Numbered from the stretch's first letter, positions 19,115-28,171 are shown. The stretch: 64,000 nt of DNA from Ereboglobus luteus (GCF_003096195.1 NZ_CP023004.1:1034501-1098500); one strand, 5' to 3'. The notes: generated from the sequence alone by a model not told the origin. Numbers and translations: made by a program.

Positions 19115-19175
19115 GCGATGTAAAAATTCGAACTGCCTGACAGAAAACAGGCGGTCCGGGTTCCCTCGGACTTTG

Positions 19176-19592
19176 TCAGTTTTCGCCCGAGAGCGCCTTT
19201 TCGAAGGTGCGCAGGGCGGCGCGGATTGCGGAGAGCGTGCGTCCGAGAACCGCGGTGAAGCGCTCGGGTTCCGGCATGAGCAGCTCGGCCACGCACCAAG
19301 TGTCATCATCGAGGGTGAAAATTTTCACGACCTTGGTCGAGGCGGTGGCTTCCTGCGCGGCGGTGGTGGCCTTGGCGCGCGCGGCCTCGTCTTCGAGGGG
19401 ATGAAAATTAATGATCACGATGCGCAGCATCTCGCGGTCCTTCTCAACGGTTTGGAGATAGCAAACCTTGCCCTCGAAATGGAACATGATTTCGCCGTCG
19501 GCGTTGATCGAGGGGCGGTAGCCCTCCTCGGACATGTATTCCGTGATGGTGTTGCGAAGCGATGTGAGCGATTCCGGTGTGTGATTTTTCAT
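19176..19592 (-). CDS. YbjN/chaperone-like protein of unknown function (paralogue 1)
   Basis: A 138-residue soluble protein without signal peptide. It shares its whole layout with the next gene upstream: an N-terminal helix, EGYRP....DGEIMFHFEG, a central strand region, then DDDTWCVAELLMPE and a C-terminal helix with AIRAALRTFEKAL. This pattern resembles the YbjN/type III chaperone fold. No catalytic residues are seen. The two genes are 24 bases apart and likely arose by tandem duplication. Confidence 0.7.
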   Translation of the reverse strand: MKNHTPESLTSLRNTITEYMSEEGYRPSINADGEIMFHFEGKVCYLQTVEKDREMLRIVIINFHPLEDEAARAKATTAAQEATASTKVVKIFTLDDDTWCVAELLMPEPERFTAVLGRTLSAIRAALRTFEKALSGEN

Positions 19593-19616
19593 GGCGTCGT
19601 TTCCTTTCCGCGGCGG

Positions 19617-20093
19617 TTAGCTGAAGTCATCATCGTCGTCGTCATCGTCGGCGCCGGGCAGGGGCGGCGGTTTCGGCTGGCTGCGCATGTGCTCGGTGAA
19701 GGTGTTGACGGCGGCGCGGATTGCGATGAGGCAGCGTTGGAGGATGGGGGCGAAAAGCTCCTGTTCGGGCAAAAACAGCTCGACGGCGCACCAGGTGTCG
19801 TTGCGCACGATAAAGACCTTGGCGACCTTGATGTCGCTGCAGGTGATGTTGGCCGCCTCGATGATGCGCGCGCGCTCCTTGGGCGATTCGATGTCCCAGA
19901 AGTTAGGCATGACGACGCGGAAAAACATCGGGTCATCCTCGCGCACCTCGATAAAGTAGCTGTTGCCCTCGTGGCGAAAACGCACGTCGCCGTCCTGGTC
20001 CAGCTCGGGGCGGTAGCCTTGTTGCTCGAGCGCGTCCATGTAGAGCTTCTGGAGTTCCTCACGGGTGCGGCGATGTGGTGTTTGCGAAGACAT
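19617..20093 (-). CDS. YbjN/chaperone-like protein of unknown function (paralogue 2)
   Basis: A 158-residue protein, paralogous to its downstream neighbour: EQQGYRPELDQDGDVRFRHEG, RNDTWCAVELFLPEQELF and AIRAAVNTFTEH align with matching blocks. It differs by a C-terminal tail with a run of eight Asp residues after a Pro-rich linker, which may bind metal or a basic partner. It is likely co-transcribed with paralogue 1. The function is unknown. Confidence 0.7.
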   Translation of the reverse strand: MSSQTPHRRTREELQKLYMDALEQQGYRPELDQDGDVRFRHEGNSYFIEVREDDPMFFRVVMPNFWDIESPKERARIIEAANITCSDIKVAKVFIVRNDTWCAVELFLPEQELFAPILQRCLIAIRAAVNTFTEHMRSQPKPPPLPGADDDDDDDDFS

Positions 20094-20182
20094 GGCTTAA
20101 AAAGTGTGCGTTGTTGTGATGCGTTTATCTCGGTGAAAAGGACGGTCAAATATGGACGGTTTGCCGGCGCGCGCAAACACGA

Positions 20183-20782
20183 TTATGGATACAGCCATTG
20201 CTCCTTGCCCCAAGATACGTCGGTCGAGGGGCGCTCGTAGGCAAAGCGCTGGTGATGGCGGAAGGGTTTTTGCCACCAAAACTCGATGCGCAACGGCTTC
20301 ACACGAAAACCGGACCAGTTTGCCGGGCGCGGCACCGAGCCGATTGGAAAACGCAGCAGCGTGGCGGCGACCGCTTTTTCAAGCTCCCAATAACCGTCCA
20401 TCGGCCTCGATTGTTTCGAGGCCCACGCGCCGATCTGGCTGAGCCGCGCGCGAGTGGCGAAATACGCGTCCGCCTCGGCGTCGGTCACCGGCTCGACCGG
20501 CCCCTCGACGCGCACCTGCCGGTCGATTGCGTGCCAGTGAAAACAAAGCGCGGCGCGGGGATGCGCGCGCAAGTCGGCGACCTTCGGACTGTCGAGGTTG
20601 GTGTAGAAAACAAACCCGCGCTCATCGAGCGCCTTGAGCAGCACCATGCGCACGGACGGGCGACCCTGCGCGTCGGTCGTGGCAACCGCCATGGCCGTCG
20701 GGTCGCAGGTTTTGGTCTGCGCGGCGTCGTCCTGCCATTTTTTAAAAAGCGCGATCGGATCGTTGTTGTCGGTGTCGGGCAT
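20183..20782 (-). CDS. pdxH: Pyridoxamine 5'-phosphate oxidase
   Basis: Oxidises pyridoxamine or pyridoxine phosphate to pyridoxal phosphate using FMN. The 199-residue product carries RMVLLKALDERGFVFYTN near residue 45, VRVEGPVEPV, SRPMDGYWELEKAV-type active-site region, and the C-terminal signature near GFRVKPLRIEFW with the conserved R-x-H block (RHHQRFAYER). The length and order match PdxH. The next gene upstream is an unrelated hypothetical, so it is probably transcribed alone or with the paralogue pair downstream. Confidence 0.95.
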   Translation of the reverse strand: MPDTDNNDPIALFKKWQDDAAQTKTCDPTAMAVATTDAQGRPSVRMVLLKALDERGFVFYTNLDSPKVADLRAHPRAALCFHWHAIDRQVRVEGPVEPVTDAEADAYFATRARLSQIGAWASKQSRPMDGYWELEKAVAATLLRFPIGSVPRPANWSGFRVKPLRIEFWWQKPFRHHQRFAYERPSTDVSWGKEQWLYP

Positions 20783-20928
20783 GATTCAAAACGAAGGCGC
20801 GGAGCTCCCAAGCGACAAGCACGAAAGATTTTTTTATAAGGAAAAATGCCGATTCCCGTGCGGGAGCGAACCTTGCGCGCGCCGATTTTGCGCGTCCGCC
20901 GGCGGCCAAAACCTCCGGGGAGAAATCC

Positions 20929-21429
20929 CTACAAAAACAAGAGGTGCAGCTTCGCGTTGCGCGGGGTGCGCGCGGCGGCGAGCTCGCGGATGAAGGCGAG
21001 CAACTCCTCGTAGTCGCGCACGCGCTTGGGCGTCTTGCGGCGCTCGGGCGGCAGGAGGGCGGGTCGGATGTTGGTGATCAGGAGTGTCGATTCGTCGTAG
21101 GGCGCGAGATGTTTCAGGCCGGCCATGACTTCGTTGCGCGCGAAAAGCGGCGTGGCCGACTCGAGCGACTTGGCGGCGTCCCAATGATAAAAGCCGTGCT
21201 TCTCGTGCTCGTGGAAAAACTTCTCCAGCAATTGCGCGGCGGCGGCGGTGAAAGCGGCGTCGTATTTGGCGGCCATCTCGGGATGCTCGGCGGTTTGCTG
21301 CTCGAGCTCGGCAAGGCTGAACGCGATGGCGGCCTTGATCTGCTCGGCCAAATAGAGGTCGCGCCCCGTGACGTGCGCGAAAAGGGAATTGATGAAATGA
21401 AGGCGGCGGAGTTCGTCGCGAGTGGACAT
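20929..21429 (-). CDS. Hypothetical protein, helical
   Basis: A 166-residue soluble protein, mostly helical, with HEHEKHGFYHW near the middle and a C-terminal Arg/Lys-rich region ending LHLLFL. No known family is recognised. The ATG at 21429 is preferred over 21438 because it is the first with a plausible N-terminal helix, although both are in frame. It is divergent from the DUF1266 gene, with about 100 bases between their starts. Confidence 0.55.
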   Translation of the reverse strand: MSTRDELRRLHFINSLFAHVTGRDLYLAEQIKAAIAFSLAELEQQTAEHPEMAAKYDAAFTAAAAQLLEKFFHEHEKHGFYHWDAAKSLESATPLFARNEVMAGLKHLAPYDESTLLITNIRPALLPPERRKTPKRVRDYEELLAFIRELAAARTPRNAKLHLLFL

Positions 21430-21530
21430 GCGCGTCATATATGGGAACCTCGAAACGGACTGCCAAGTCCCGGCGCAAAAACTTATTCACATTGCTTTTA
21501 AACGCATCCCTTTTGTATTTTCCGCCAGTC

Positions 21531-22433
21531 ATGCCCCTGCTGCAAATTGCCATCACCATCCCCGACTCGGTCACACCATACATCGCGGCGTTCATCATTA
21601 CGGTCACGGCGAGTTATTTTTTCTTCGTCAAAATACTTCCCGCGCTGCAAGGCCGCCCGAGCCCCATTCGCGAAGCCGACGATGAAGAGGATGACGACGA
21701 GCATGATGACGGCGAGGAGGACGACGACGAGGATTGCATGATTTATTACAACGATGATCCCGATGTCGCGCTGCCGCCCGAACAGTATAAAAAACTTTCC
21801 CTCGGCGCGATTTACAGCGAGCAACAAAAGGCGTGGCTGAACACCCTCGACACCGGCCTTCCCAAAAAAGAAGTCCGGCGCGTTGTCGGCGAATGGTGGG
21901 GAATCGCGGGCGTTGATGATGCGGCGTCCACGCTCGATTACCTGCGCGACAAGGGATTTCGCCATTATTTTCCCGTCGTGATGCGCGCCTATCGCGAACC
22001 CGCCGCGGAGCAAAAACGCATCGTCGCGGCCGCGTTTCCCGACTGCGAGGAGGATCGCGAAAAAACGCTGGCTCAAATTTCCCACCTCAACGAAACGCTT
22101 GATGAGCTCGTGGAGGATGGCGTGATCGACTCGACGGCGAGCGCGAGCATCGAGCGCTACGGAGTCGCCGGATGGGATTGCGGGCGGCTTGTGTATCTGG
22201 CGCGACTGTGCCGCGAGATGCGTTACATCAACGACGAGCAAACTTGGAATTACATTGAGGCCGCCCACCAAATTGCGGGACAAACCTTCGGCTCGTGGAA
22301 AGAATACGCGAAGAGTTATGTGATCGGCCGCGCGCTCTGGGGCGGCGCCGATTGCGACAACAGCGACATTGCCGAGATCGCCGATTATTTGCTCGAGGAC
22401 GAGGACAGCCCGTGGGTGCAAATGCCGTGGTGA
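21531..22433 (+). CDS. DUF1266 membrane-anchored protein with acidic linker
   Basis: A 300-residue protein. Residues 10-30 form a membrane anchor (YIAAFIITVTASYFFFV). Residues 50-70 are a highly acidic linker with many Asp and Glu, followed by a DUF1266 domain to the C-terminus, with the block YGVAGWDCGRLVYLARLC and the tryptophan-containing ending WVQMPW. DUF1266 proteins occur in Enterobacteria (YbeU/YbeR) and have no known biochemical role. The ATG at 21531 is chosen because it gives a short N-terminus before the anchor. Confidence 0.72.
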   Translation: MPLLQIAITIPDSVTPYIAAFIITVTASYFFFVKILPALQGRPSPIREADDEEDDDEHDDGEEDDDEDCMIYYNDDPDVALPPEQYKKLSLGAIYSEQQKAWLNTLDTGLPKKEVRRVVGEWWGIAGVDDAASTLDYLRDKGFRHYFPVVMRAYREPAAEQKRIVAAAFPDCEEDREKTLAQISHLNETLDELVEDGVIDSTASASIERYGVAGWDCGRLVYLARLCREMRYINDEQTWNYIEAAHQIAGQTFGSWKEYAKSYVIGRALWGGADCDNSDIAEIADYLLEDEDSPWVQMPW

Positions 22434-22469
22434 CGAGGCGCAAAATATCCGCGCGCCGCCAATGACGGC

Positions 22470-23297
22470 TCAAGATCCGGCGCGTCCCGCGGGCGGCGTC
22501 ATGCGATTTCGGCAAACCGCGGCAAGACCCGCAACAACAACCCAGCTCAGCAACACACCCGCCGCCACATCGCCGGGCCAGTGCATGCCGAGCGCAAGGC
22601 GCGTGCTTTCCACAAGCAGCGCCCATGCAACCAGGGCGCAGCAACACACTCGCCCGCCCCACCCTCGCCTCCACAACAACGTCACGCCCAGCAACGCCCA
22701 TACTGCGACAAAGGCCGTGTGCCCCGAGGGAAACGAATACCCCGTTTTCGCCTCCCAATGTTTGCGCAGCGCTTCAGGCACTCGCGGGTCGGCGGCGATG
22801 TTTTCCCGCAACCATTCCGCGCGCCCGCCGCGCATCATCGCGTAAAACTGCTCGCTTTTCAGCCCGTGATTTTGCGCAAGCCATTCGACATACGGACGCG
22901 GTTCCTGAAATGAATTCTTCAACACCGTCTTGACGATTTGGCCGCCGCAAACCGCCGCCGCGCACAACAACACAACCATGAGCGCGCCGCGCGGCCACGA
23001 CGGCTTGATCAACAAGACAAACAATGCCGCCAGCGCCCCGCATGTCGCGATCGCGAAGGGAAACCCCGCGGTGTCCGTCAGAAGCACCGCCGCGGGAACC
23101 CACGATTTATTTTCGGGCGTCCACTGCCAGCCGGCAATCCATGCCGCCAGCGCGGGAGCAAGCAGCACGACCGTTGCGATTGCGGTCGCGAGGACGATTC
23201 GCGACAAACCGGCGGATCGATTTGCGACACCGTCACGGGCGCGTGATGAGTTGGAAGGCTGGGACACGCCGGAAACTATTGGCGGGCGCGGCGGCAT
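22470..23297 (-). CDS. PAP2-family phosphatase
   Basis: A membrane phosphatase of the type 2 phosphatidic acid phosphatase family, 275 residues with about six membrane segments. All three family motifs are visible: KNSFQEPRP (K-x6-RP), PSGH in FPSGHTAF, and R-x5-H-x3-D in TRLALGMHWPGD, including the catalytic His. The substrate is probably undecaprenyl pyrophosphate or a lipid phosphate. The gene is convergent with DUF1266 (37 bases between stops) and divergent from the U32 peptidase. Confidence 0.9.
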   Translation of the reverse strand: MPPRPPIVSGVSQPSNSSRARDGVANRSAGLSRIVLATAIATVVLLAPALAAWIAGWQWTPENKSWVPAAVLLTDTAGFPFAIATCGALAALFVLLIKPSWPRGALMVVLLCAAAVCGGQIVKTVLKNSFQEPRPYVEWLAQNHGLKSEQFYAMMRGGRAEWLRENIAADPRVPEALRKHWEAKTGYSFPSGHTAFVAVWALLGVTLLWRRGWGGRVCCCALVAWALLVESTRLALGMHWPGDVAAGVLLSWVVVAGLAAVCRNRMTPPAGRAGS

Positions 23298-23359
23298 TTG
23301 GAAATCCTTTTAACGCGGCGCGATTTTGCACCTCGCAACACACACCGCGCCGTCTTCTC

Positions 23360-24742
23360 ATGGCGCGCATGAACAAACCACGCCGTCCCGAACTCCTCAG
23401 CCCCGCCGGTTCGCTGAAAGCCCTGCGCTTCGCCTGCGCCTACGGAGCCGACGCCGTTTACGCGGGCCTGCCGCGCTACAGCCTGCGCGTGCGCAAAAAC
23501 ACCTTTCGCAACGCCGCCGCGCTCGCCGAGGGCATCGCGACCGCGCACACCGCCGGCAAACAATTCTTCCTCGCCGTCAACCTCGTCCCGCACGACCGCA
23601 AAGTGCGCACCTTCATCGACGACATGGCGCCCATCCTCGACAACACGCAAAAACCCGACGCGCTCATCATGGCCGATCCCGGGCTCATCATGCTTGTGCG
23701 CGAACGCTGGCCCGAAATGCCCGTGCATCTCTCCGTGCAGGCAAGCACGATGAACTCCGCGAGCGTGCGTTTCTGGCAAAAACTCGGGCTGCGCCGAATC
23801 ATCCTCTCGCGCGAGCTTTCACTCGATGAAATCTCCGAAATCCGCCAGGCGTGCCCCGACATGGAGCTGGAGGTGTTTGTCCACGGCGCGCTCTGCATCG
23901 CGCATTCGGGGCGCTGTCTGCTGTCCGGTTATTTCAGCAGTCGCGATTCCAACCAAGGCGCGTGCACCAATTCCTGCCGCTGGAAATACGGCATTGTTCC
24001 GGATCCGTCCGCGGAGGCGCACCCACAAAACGCCTTCACCCCCGATCCCGCCTACCATCCGCATCCGCTCGCGCAACAACCCTGGCTCATCGACGAAACC
24101 GCCCGCCGCGCCGGCGAATACATGGAAATCTCCGAGGACGAAAACGGCGCCTACATCATGAACTCGCGCGACCTCCGTGCCATCGAGCACGTGCGCCGTC
24201 TCGTCGAGATCGGCGTTGACTCGCTCAAGATCGAGGGCCGCACCAAGTCGCACTACTACGCCGCCCGCACCGCACAACTATACAAGCGCGCCATCGACGA
24301 CGCCGTCGCGGGCCGTCCCTTCGATCCCGCGCTCCTCGCAAAACTCGACGGCCTCGCCAACCGCGGCTACACGGACGGTTTTCTCGGACGCCACGAGGCG
24401 CGCGAAACGCAAAACTACGAACGCGGCGAATCACGCACCGACACGCAGGAATTCGTCGCCGAGGTGACTGCCTATGATGCGGCGACAGGCTATTCCACGC
24501 TCGACGTGAAAAACCGCTTCGTCGTCGGAGACCGCTTGGAAATCATCTCGCCCGACGGCGACCGCGACATGACGCTTGGCGCACTCGAAAACACCGAAGG
24601 CCATCCCGTCGAAACCGCCCCCGGCAACGGCCACACCGTCCGCGCCAAACTCGGCGAAACGCTCCCGGGATTGACGCTGGTGGCGCGATATTTGCAAACA
24701 GAGCGGGAAGCGCGCACGGACGCCGGCCCGGCAGGCTCGTGA
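23360..24742 (+). CDS. trhP: U32-family peptidase / tRNA hydroxylation protein (TrhP-like)
   Basis: A 460-residue cytoplasmic protein of the U32 family. The N-terminal block PELLSPAGSLKALRFACAYG and the central Cys cluster GALCIAHSGRCLLSGYFS with NQGACTNSCRW are the U32 signature. Proteins of this architecture (YegQ/TrhP) take part in 5-hydroxyuridine formation at the tRNA wobble position and bind an Fe-S cluster. The gene symbol is by family placement. The ATG at 23360 is used; MNKPRR at 23369 is an alternative. It lies next to an orphan DNA methylase on the other strand. Confidence 0.85.
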   Translation: MARMNKPRRPELLSPAGSLKALRFACAYGADAVYAGLPRYSLRVRKNTFRNAAALAEGIATAHTAGKQFFLAVNLVPHDRKVRTFIDDMAPILDNTQKPDALIMADPGLIMLVRERWPEMPVHLSVQASTMNSASVRFWQKLGLRRIILSRELSLDEISEIRQACPDMELEVFVHGALCIAHSGRCLLSGYFSSRDSNQGACTNSCRWKYGIVPDPSAEAHPQNAFTPDPAYHPHPLAQQPWLIDETARRAGEYMEISEDENGAYIMNSRDLRAIEHVRRLVEIGVDSLKIEGRTKSHYYAARTAQLYKRAIDDAVAGRPFDPALLAKLDGLANRGYTDGFLGRHEARETQNYERGESRTDTQEFVAEVTAYDAATGYSTLDVKNRFVVGDRLEIISPDGDRDMTLGALENTEGHPVETAPGNGHTVRAKLGETLPGLTLVARYLQTEREARTDAGPAGS

Positions 24743-24745
24743 TCC

Positions 24746-25837
24746 CTATTGTTTCTCCAGCAAATACAAAAACTCCCTGACGTGCTTCGAGCGGTTGCCC
24801 AGGTTTCGGCTGGCGCGGAAGGTGTTATATTTTGTTTCGAGAACGGTGAGCTTTCCGCATTTTTCCAGGGCGTTTATAAAACCTTCGCGCGAAATAAATC
24901 CCTCCGAATTATATGATATTAATATAAACTTCGCCTTGCAGCGCGCGACAAGGTTCAGGAGCGCGTTCTCGGCTTCCGTTTTCAGATTATACGCGGAGCG
25001 TTTCCAATTCGTCGGAATCCCGGAGATTTTGCTGATTTTTGCGGGCCGTTCATAATCCGCCAGCAGGTTCAGCATAAAATAATTCGAACCGTAGGGATGC
25101 TGATTGTAAGGCGGGTCGAGGTAGGCGATATCGACTTCCGCAATGTCGTCGATGATCGTGTTCGCATCGCCCTGCATAACGCTGAAATCGCACTCGAAAC
25201 GCGAAAACACGGGCGTGTCGATTTCGATTTTTCCAAGGATGCGCGAGAGGGCGTTTTTGGCATGGCCGCCGAATTCGCCGACGCGGTTTTTGTTTTTATA
25301 AAATCCCTTGAACACGCCCGAGGTGTTTGCGTGCACGGAGGCGCGGGCGATCAACGGGGCGAGAAAATATTTTTGCATGTCCGCCGGTAGCGCGGCGATT
25401 TGCTGGCGCGCGGTGTCGAGGAATTGCGCGTTGCGGCGCGTATAAAAACAGCGGTCCTGCGGCGTGATGCTGTCTTCGTCGCGGGGCGCGTAGAGCTCGG
25501 TGATGAAACCGGGCGCGAGATTGTTTTCCACGGCGCGGCGCAGTTCGGCGGCGAGCGATTGCAACGCGCCCGGATCGACCGCGGACGCATTCGAGAGATA
25601 ACATTCGTTTGTGATGCGGCTGTAGTTTTCGAGATCGTTGGCGATTATGTGCGCGGAGTGCTGCTTGAGATAACGCGCTACGATTCCGGTGCCTGAAAAC
25701 AAATCGAGCGAGCGCAGTTTGTTTTTCCCGAGCCGCCTTTTGACAATGCCAAGCCCCTCGCCGATGAACGGCAGCAACGCGCGCTTGTTGCCGATGTAGG
25801 TGATGATCTGCGACTGGAGGTAGGCGGCGTCCTCCAA
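24746..25837 (-). CDS. Orphan DNA adenine-N6 methylase (D12 class)
   Basis: A 363-residue DNA methylase with the alpha-group motif order: motif X ITYIGNKRALLPFI, motif I DLFSGTGIVARYL, and motif IV AYLDPPYNQHPYGSNYF. It methylates adenine in a specific sequence; no restriction gene lies next to it. There is no ATG near the conserved start. The likely start is TTG at 25837, which begins LEDAAYLQSQ as in relatives. That codon abuts a palindromic repeat, so the 5' end may have been changed by insertion. The stop is four bases from the convergent U32 stop. Confidence 0.82.
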   Translation of the reverse strand: MEDAAYLQSQIITYIGNKRALLPFIGEGLGIVKRRLGKNKLRSLDLFSGTGIVARYLKQHSAHIIANDLENYSRITNECYLSNASAVDPGALQSLAAELRRAVENNLAPGFITELYAPRDEDSITPQDRCFYTRRNAQFLDTARQQIAALPADMQKYFLAPLIARASVHANTSGVFKGFYKNKNRVGEFGGHAKNALSRILGKIEIDTPVFSRFECDFSVMQGDANTIIDDIAEVDIAYLDPPYNQHPYGSNYFMLNLLADYERPAKISKISGIPTNWKRSAYNLKTEAENALLNLVARCKAKFILISYNSEGFISREGFINALEKCGKLTVLETKYNTFRASRNLGNRSKHVREFLYLLEKQ

Positions 25838-25909
25838 GGTGGCACGGACATTTCTGTCTGCGCGGATATTCACGCCGCCTTCGGCACAGACAGGAATGTC
25901 CGTGCTACC
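25838..25909. repeat. Palindromic repeat (CACGGACATTTCTGTCTG type)
   Basis: Arms of 23 bases at 25838-25860 (GGTGGCACGGACATTTCTGT and onward) and 25887-25909 are inverted copies with two mismatches, separated by 26 bases. It lies directly upstream of the methylase start and is in frame with it, so the methylase frame runs through the repeat without a stop. Confidence 0.7.
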
Positions 25910-25941
25910 TTGATTGCGCTGTGCCTCGCATTCCACTCGGA

Positions 25942-26817
25942 TCAATCGAACACCACGGTCTTGTTTCCGTAGATGAGCACGCGGTGGTCGAGGTGCCAGC
26001 GAACGGCTTGGGCGAGGACGATTTTTTCCAGGTCGCGGCCTTTGCGAATCAGGTCCTCCACGCTGTGGCGGTGCGTGACGCGAGCCACGTCCTGCTGGAT
26101 GATCGGGCCGTCGTCGAGCACGGGCGTGGCGTAGTGCGCGGTCGCGCCGATGAGTTTTACGCCGCGCGTGTGCGCCTGATGATACGGTTTGCCGCCGGCG
26201 AAGGCGGGGAGGAACGAGTGGTGGATGTTGATGACGGGAAACGTCGCCTTGCCCAGAAAATCGGCGGAGAGCACTTGCATGTAACGCGCCATGATCACGA
26301 GCTCGACGCCGAGTTTTTCGCAGAGCGCGAGTTGCGCTGCCTCGGCGGCGGGTTTCGTCTCCGCCGTGACGGGGATGTGATGAAAGGGCAGTTCGTAGTT
26401 TTGCGCGGCGGCCTCGAGGTCGCGGTGGTTTGATACAATGGCGACAATGTCGCAGTGATAGTCGCCCGATTTCCAGCGGAGGATGAGGTCGTGGAAACAG
26501 TGGTCGAACTTCGACACAAAAATGGCGACGCGCGTGCGGTGCGCGGCGTTGGCGACACGGACGTTCATGCCGAGGTTTTCGGCGAAGCGTTTGAAGAGCG
26601 TGCCATCGGATGAGAGTCCCTTGCCGGCGGTGGCGGTCCACTCGATGCGCTGGAAAAAGATTTCGGCCTGCATGTCGCGATGCTGGTCGGCATGGAGAAT
26701 ATTGCCGCCGTTTTCGTAAATCCAGCCGGAAGTTTTTGCGACGAGTCCGGGCTGGTCCGGGCCGTGAAGGAGCGCGACGAGGGTTGTCTCAGTATTGTTC
26801 GTATTGGCGGATGACAT
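25942..26817 (-). CDS. purU: Formyltetrahydrofolate deformylase
   Basis: Hydrolyses 10-formyl-THF to THF and formate. The 291-residue product has an N-terminal ACT domain (GPDQPGLVAKTSGWIYENG) and a formyltransferase fold with NIHHSFLPAFAGGKPYHQA and the catalytic Asp in DDGPIIQQD; VSKFDHCFHDLI is also characteristic of PurU. The length matches the family. Upstream lies copy B of the CCACGGAG hairpin and then the sufS stop, all on one strand, so purU could be read through from sufU-sufS. Confidence 0.95.
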   Translation of the reverse strand: MSSANTNNTETTLVALLHGPDQPGLVAKTSGWIYENGGNILHADQHRDMQAEIFFQRIEWTATAGKGLSSDGTLFKRFAENLGMNVRVANAAHRTRVAIFVSKFDHCFHDLILRWKSGDYHCDIVAIVSNHRDLEAAAQNYELPFHHIPVTAETKPAAEAAQLALCEKLGVELVIMARYMQVLSADFLGKATFPVINIHHSFLPAFAGGKPYHQAHTRGVKLIGATAHYATPVLDDGPIIQQDVARVTHRHSVEDLIRKGRDLEKIVLAQAVRWHLDHRVLIYGNKTVVFD

Positions 26818-26840
26818 GGATGGTTTGTTCGAAATTTTTA

Positions 26841-26926
26841 TTAACCACGGAGAACACGGAGAAGCACGGAGGTGAAAAAATCGTGTTCTGTCTGTCTCCG
26901 TGTCTCTCCGTGTTCTCCGTGGTTAA
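26841..26926. repeat. CCACGGAG inverted repeat, gene-less hairpin (copy B)
   Basis: Arms at 26841-26871 (TTAACCACGGAGAACACGGA and onward) and 26896-26926 are inverted copies with one mismatch, enclosing 24 bases. It has the same unit structure as the arms around the GxxExxY gene but no gene inside. It lies in the 118-base gap between sufS and purU. Confidence 0.85.
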
Positions 26927-26935
26927 ATAATAATA

Positions 26936-28171
26936 CTAACTGCCGAAGAATTTCAGGATTTTGTGGAGGGATTTTATCAAGGCGTCGATTTCCTCCGGCG
27001 TGTTGTAGATATAAAAACTGGCGCGCGTGGTGCTGGACAGGCCGAGTTTGCGCATGAGGGGTTGGTTGCAATGATGGCCGCCGCGCAGGGCGACGCCGTC
27101 CTGGTCGGCGAAGGTGACGACGTCGTGCGCGTGCACTTCATTGAACGCAAAACTCACCAAGCCGCCGCGCTTGCTGTTTTGTTCGGGGCCGAGAATGCGA
27201 ATGCCGGGCAGCTCGGCGAGCGCGGCGCGGGCCTGCGCGGCGAGGCTGTTGTCGTGCCCGGCGATGAGCGGGCGGCCGATGGCATCGAGGTAATCCATCG
27301 CGGCGTGCAGGCCGATGGCGCCGGAGACATCGGGCGTGCCGGCCTCGTAGCGCTCGGGCGAGGGTTTGTAGGTGGTGTTGAAATATTCGACGCTGGTGAT
27401 CATGCCGCCGCCGCCCTGCCACGGCGGCATCGCGTCGAGGAGCGCGCGGCGTCCATAGAGAACGCCGATGCCGGTGGGACCGCACATTTTGTGTCCGGAG
27501 AAGGCGAGAAAGTCGCAATCGAGCGCGCGGACATCGAGCGGTTCGTGTCCGATTGATTGCGCGGCGTCGACGAGCGTGAGCGCGCCGACTTTTTTTGCGC
27601 GCGCGCAGAGTTCGGCGACGGGATTGATGACGCCGAGGGTGTTGGAGATGTGCGTGAATGCGAACAGCTTCACCTCTGGCGTGAGGAGTTTGTCGAGCGC
27701 GTCGAGATCGAGCCCGTGTTGCGCGTTTTCACCGGCGACGGGCACGTAGCGGAGCGTGGCGCCGGTGCGTTGCGCGATTTGCTGCCACGGCACGAGGTTG
27801 GAGTGGTGCTCCATTTCCGTGAGGAGGATGACGTCGCCGGCGCGGAGGTTTGCCGCGCCCCAGCTTTGCGCGACGAGATTGACGGACTCGGTGGTGCCGC
27901 GCGTGAAAATGATCTCGGCGGGATCGGCGGCGTTGATGAATTGCGCGGTGCGTTTGCGGGCGGCCTCATAGCCATCGGTCGAGCGCATGGAGAGCGCGTG
28001 GAGGCCGCGATGGACGTTGCTGTTGTCGCGCTCGTAATAGCGCGAGATCGCGTCGATGACCGCGCGCGGTTTTTGCGAGGTGGCGGCGTTGTCGAGATAG
28101 ACGAGCGGATGCGCGCCGACGTTTTGGTTGAGCGCGGGAAAATCGGCGCGTGTGTGTGCGAGTGAAGTCAT
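26936..28171 (-). CDS. sufS: Cysteine desulfurase SufS
   Basis: Removes sulfur from cysteine using pyridoxal phosphate and passes it to the Fe-S scaffold. The 411-residue product has the PLP Lys in AFSGHKMCGPTGIGVLYG, the NVHRGLHALS block of the SufS/CsdA subgroup, and the catalytic Cys near the C-terminus in RGGHHCNQPLMRKLG. It sits 32 bases downstream of sufU, matching the sufU-sufS pairing known in other bacteria. The ATG at 28171 begins MTSLAHTRADFPAL as in relatives. Confidence 0.96.
   Translation of the reverse strand: MTSLAHTRADFPALNQNVGAHPLVYLDNAATSQKPRAVIDAISRYYERDNSNVHRGLHALSMRSTDGYEAARKRTAQFINAADPAEIIFTRGTTESVNLVAQSWGAANLRAGDVILLTEMEHHSNLVPWQQIAQRTGATLRYVPVAGENAQHGLDLDALDKLLTPEVKLFAFTHISNTLGVINPVAELCARAKKVGALTLVDAAQSIGHEPLDVRALDCDFLAFSGHKMCGPTGIGVLYGRRALLDAMPPWQGGGGMITSVEYFNTTYKPSPERYEAGTPDVSGAIGLHAAMDYLDAIGRPLIAGHDNSLAAQARAALAELPGIRILGPEQNSKRGGLVSFAFNEVHAHDVVTFADQDGVALRGGHHCNQPLMRKLGLSSTTRASFYIYNTPEEIDALIKSLHKILKFFGS

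Noticed and set aside
24746-25837. Restriction-modification system at the adenine methylase
   Set aside because: Neighbours on both sides are a U32 peptidase and purU; no endonuclease or specificity gene is present, so it is called an orphan methylase.
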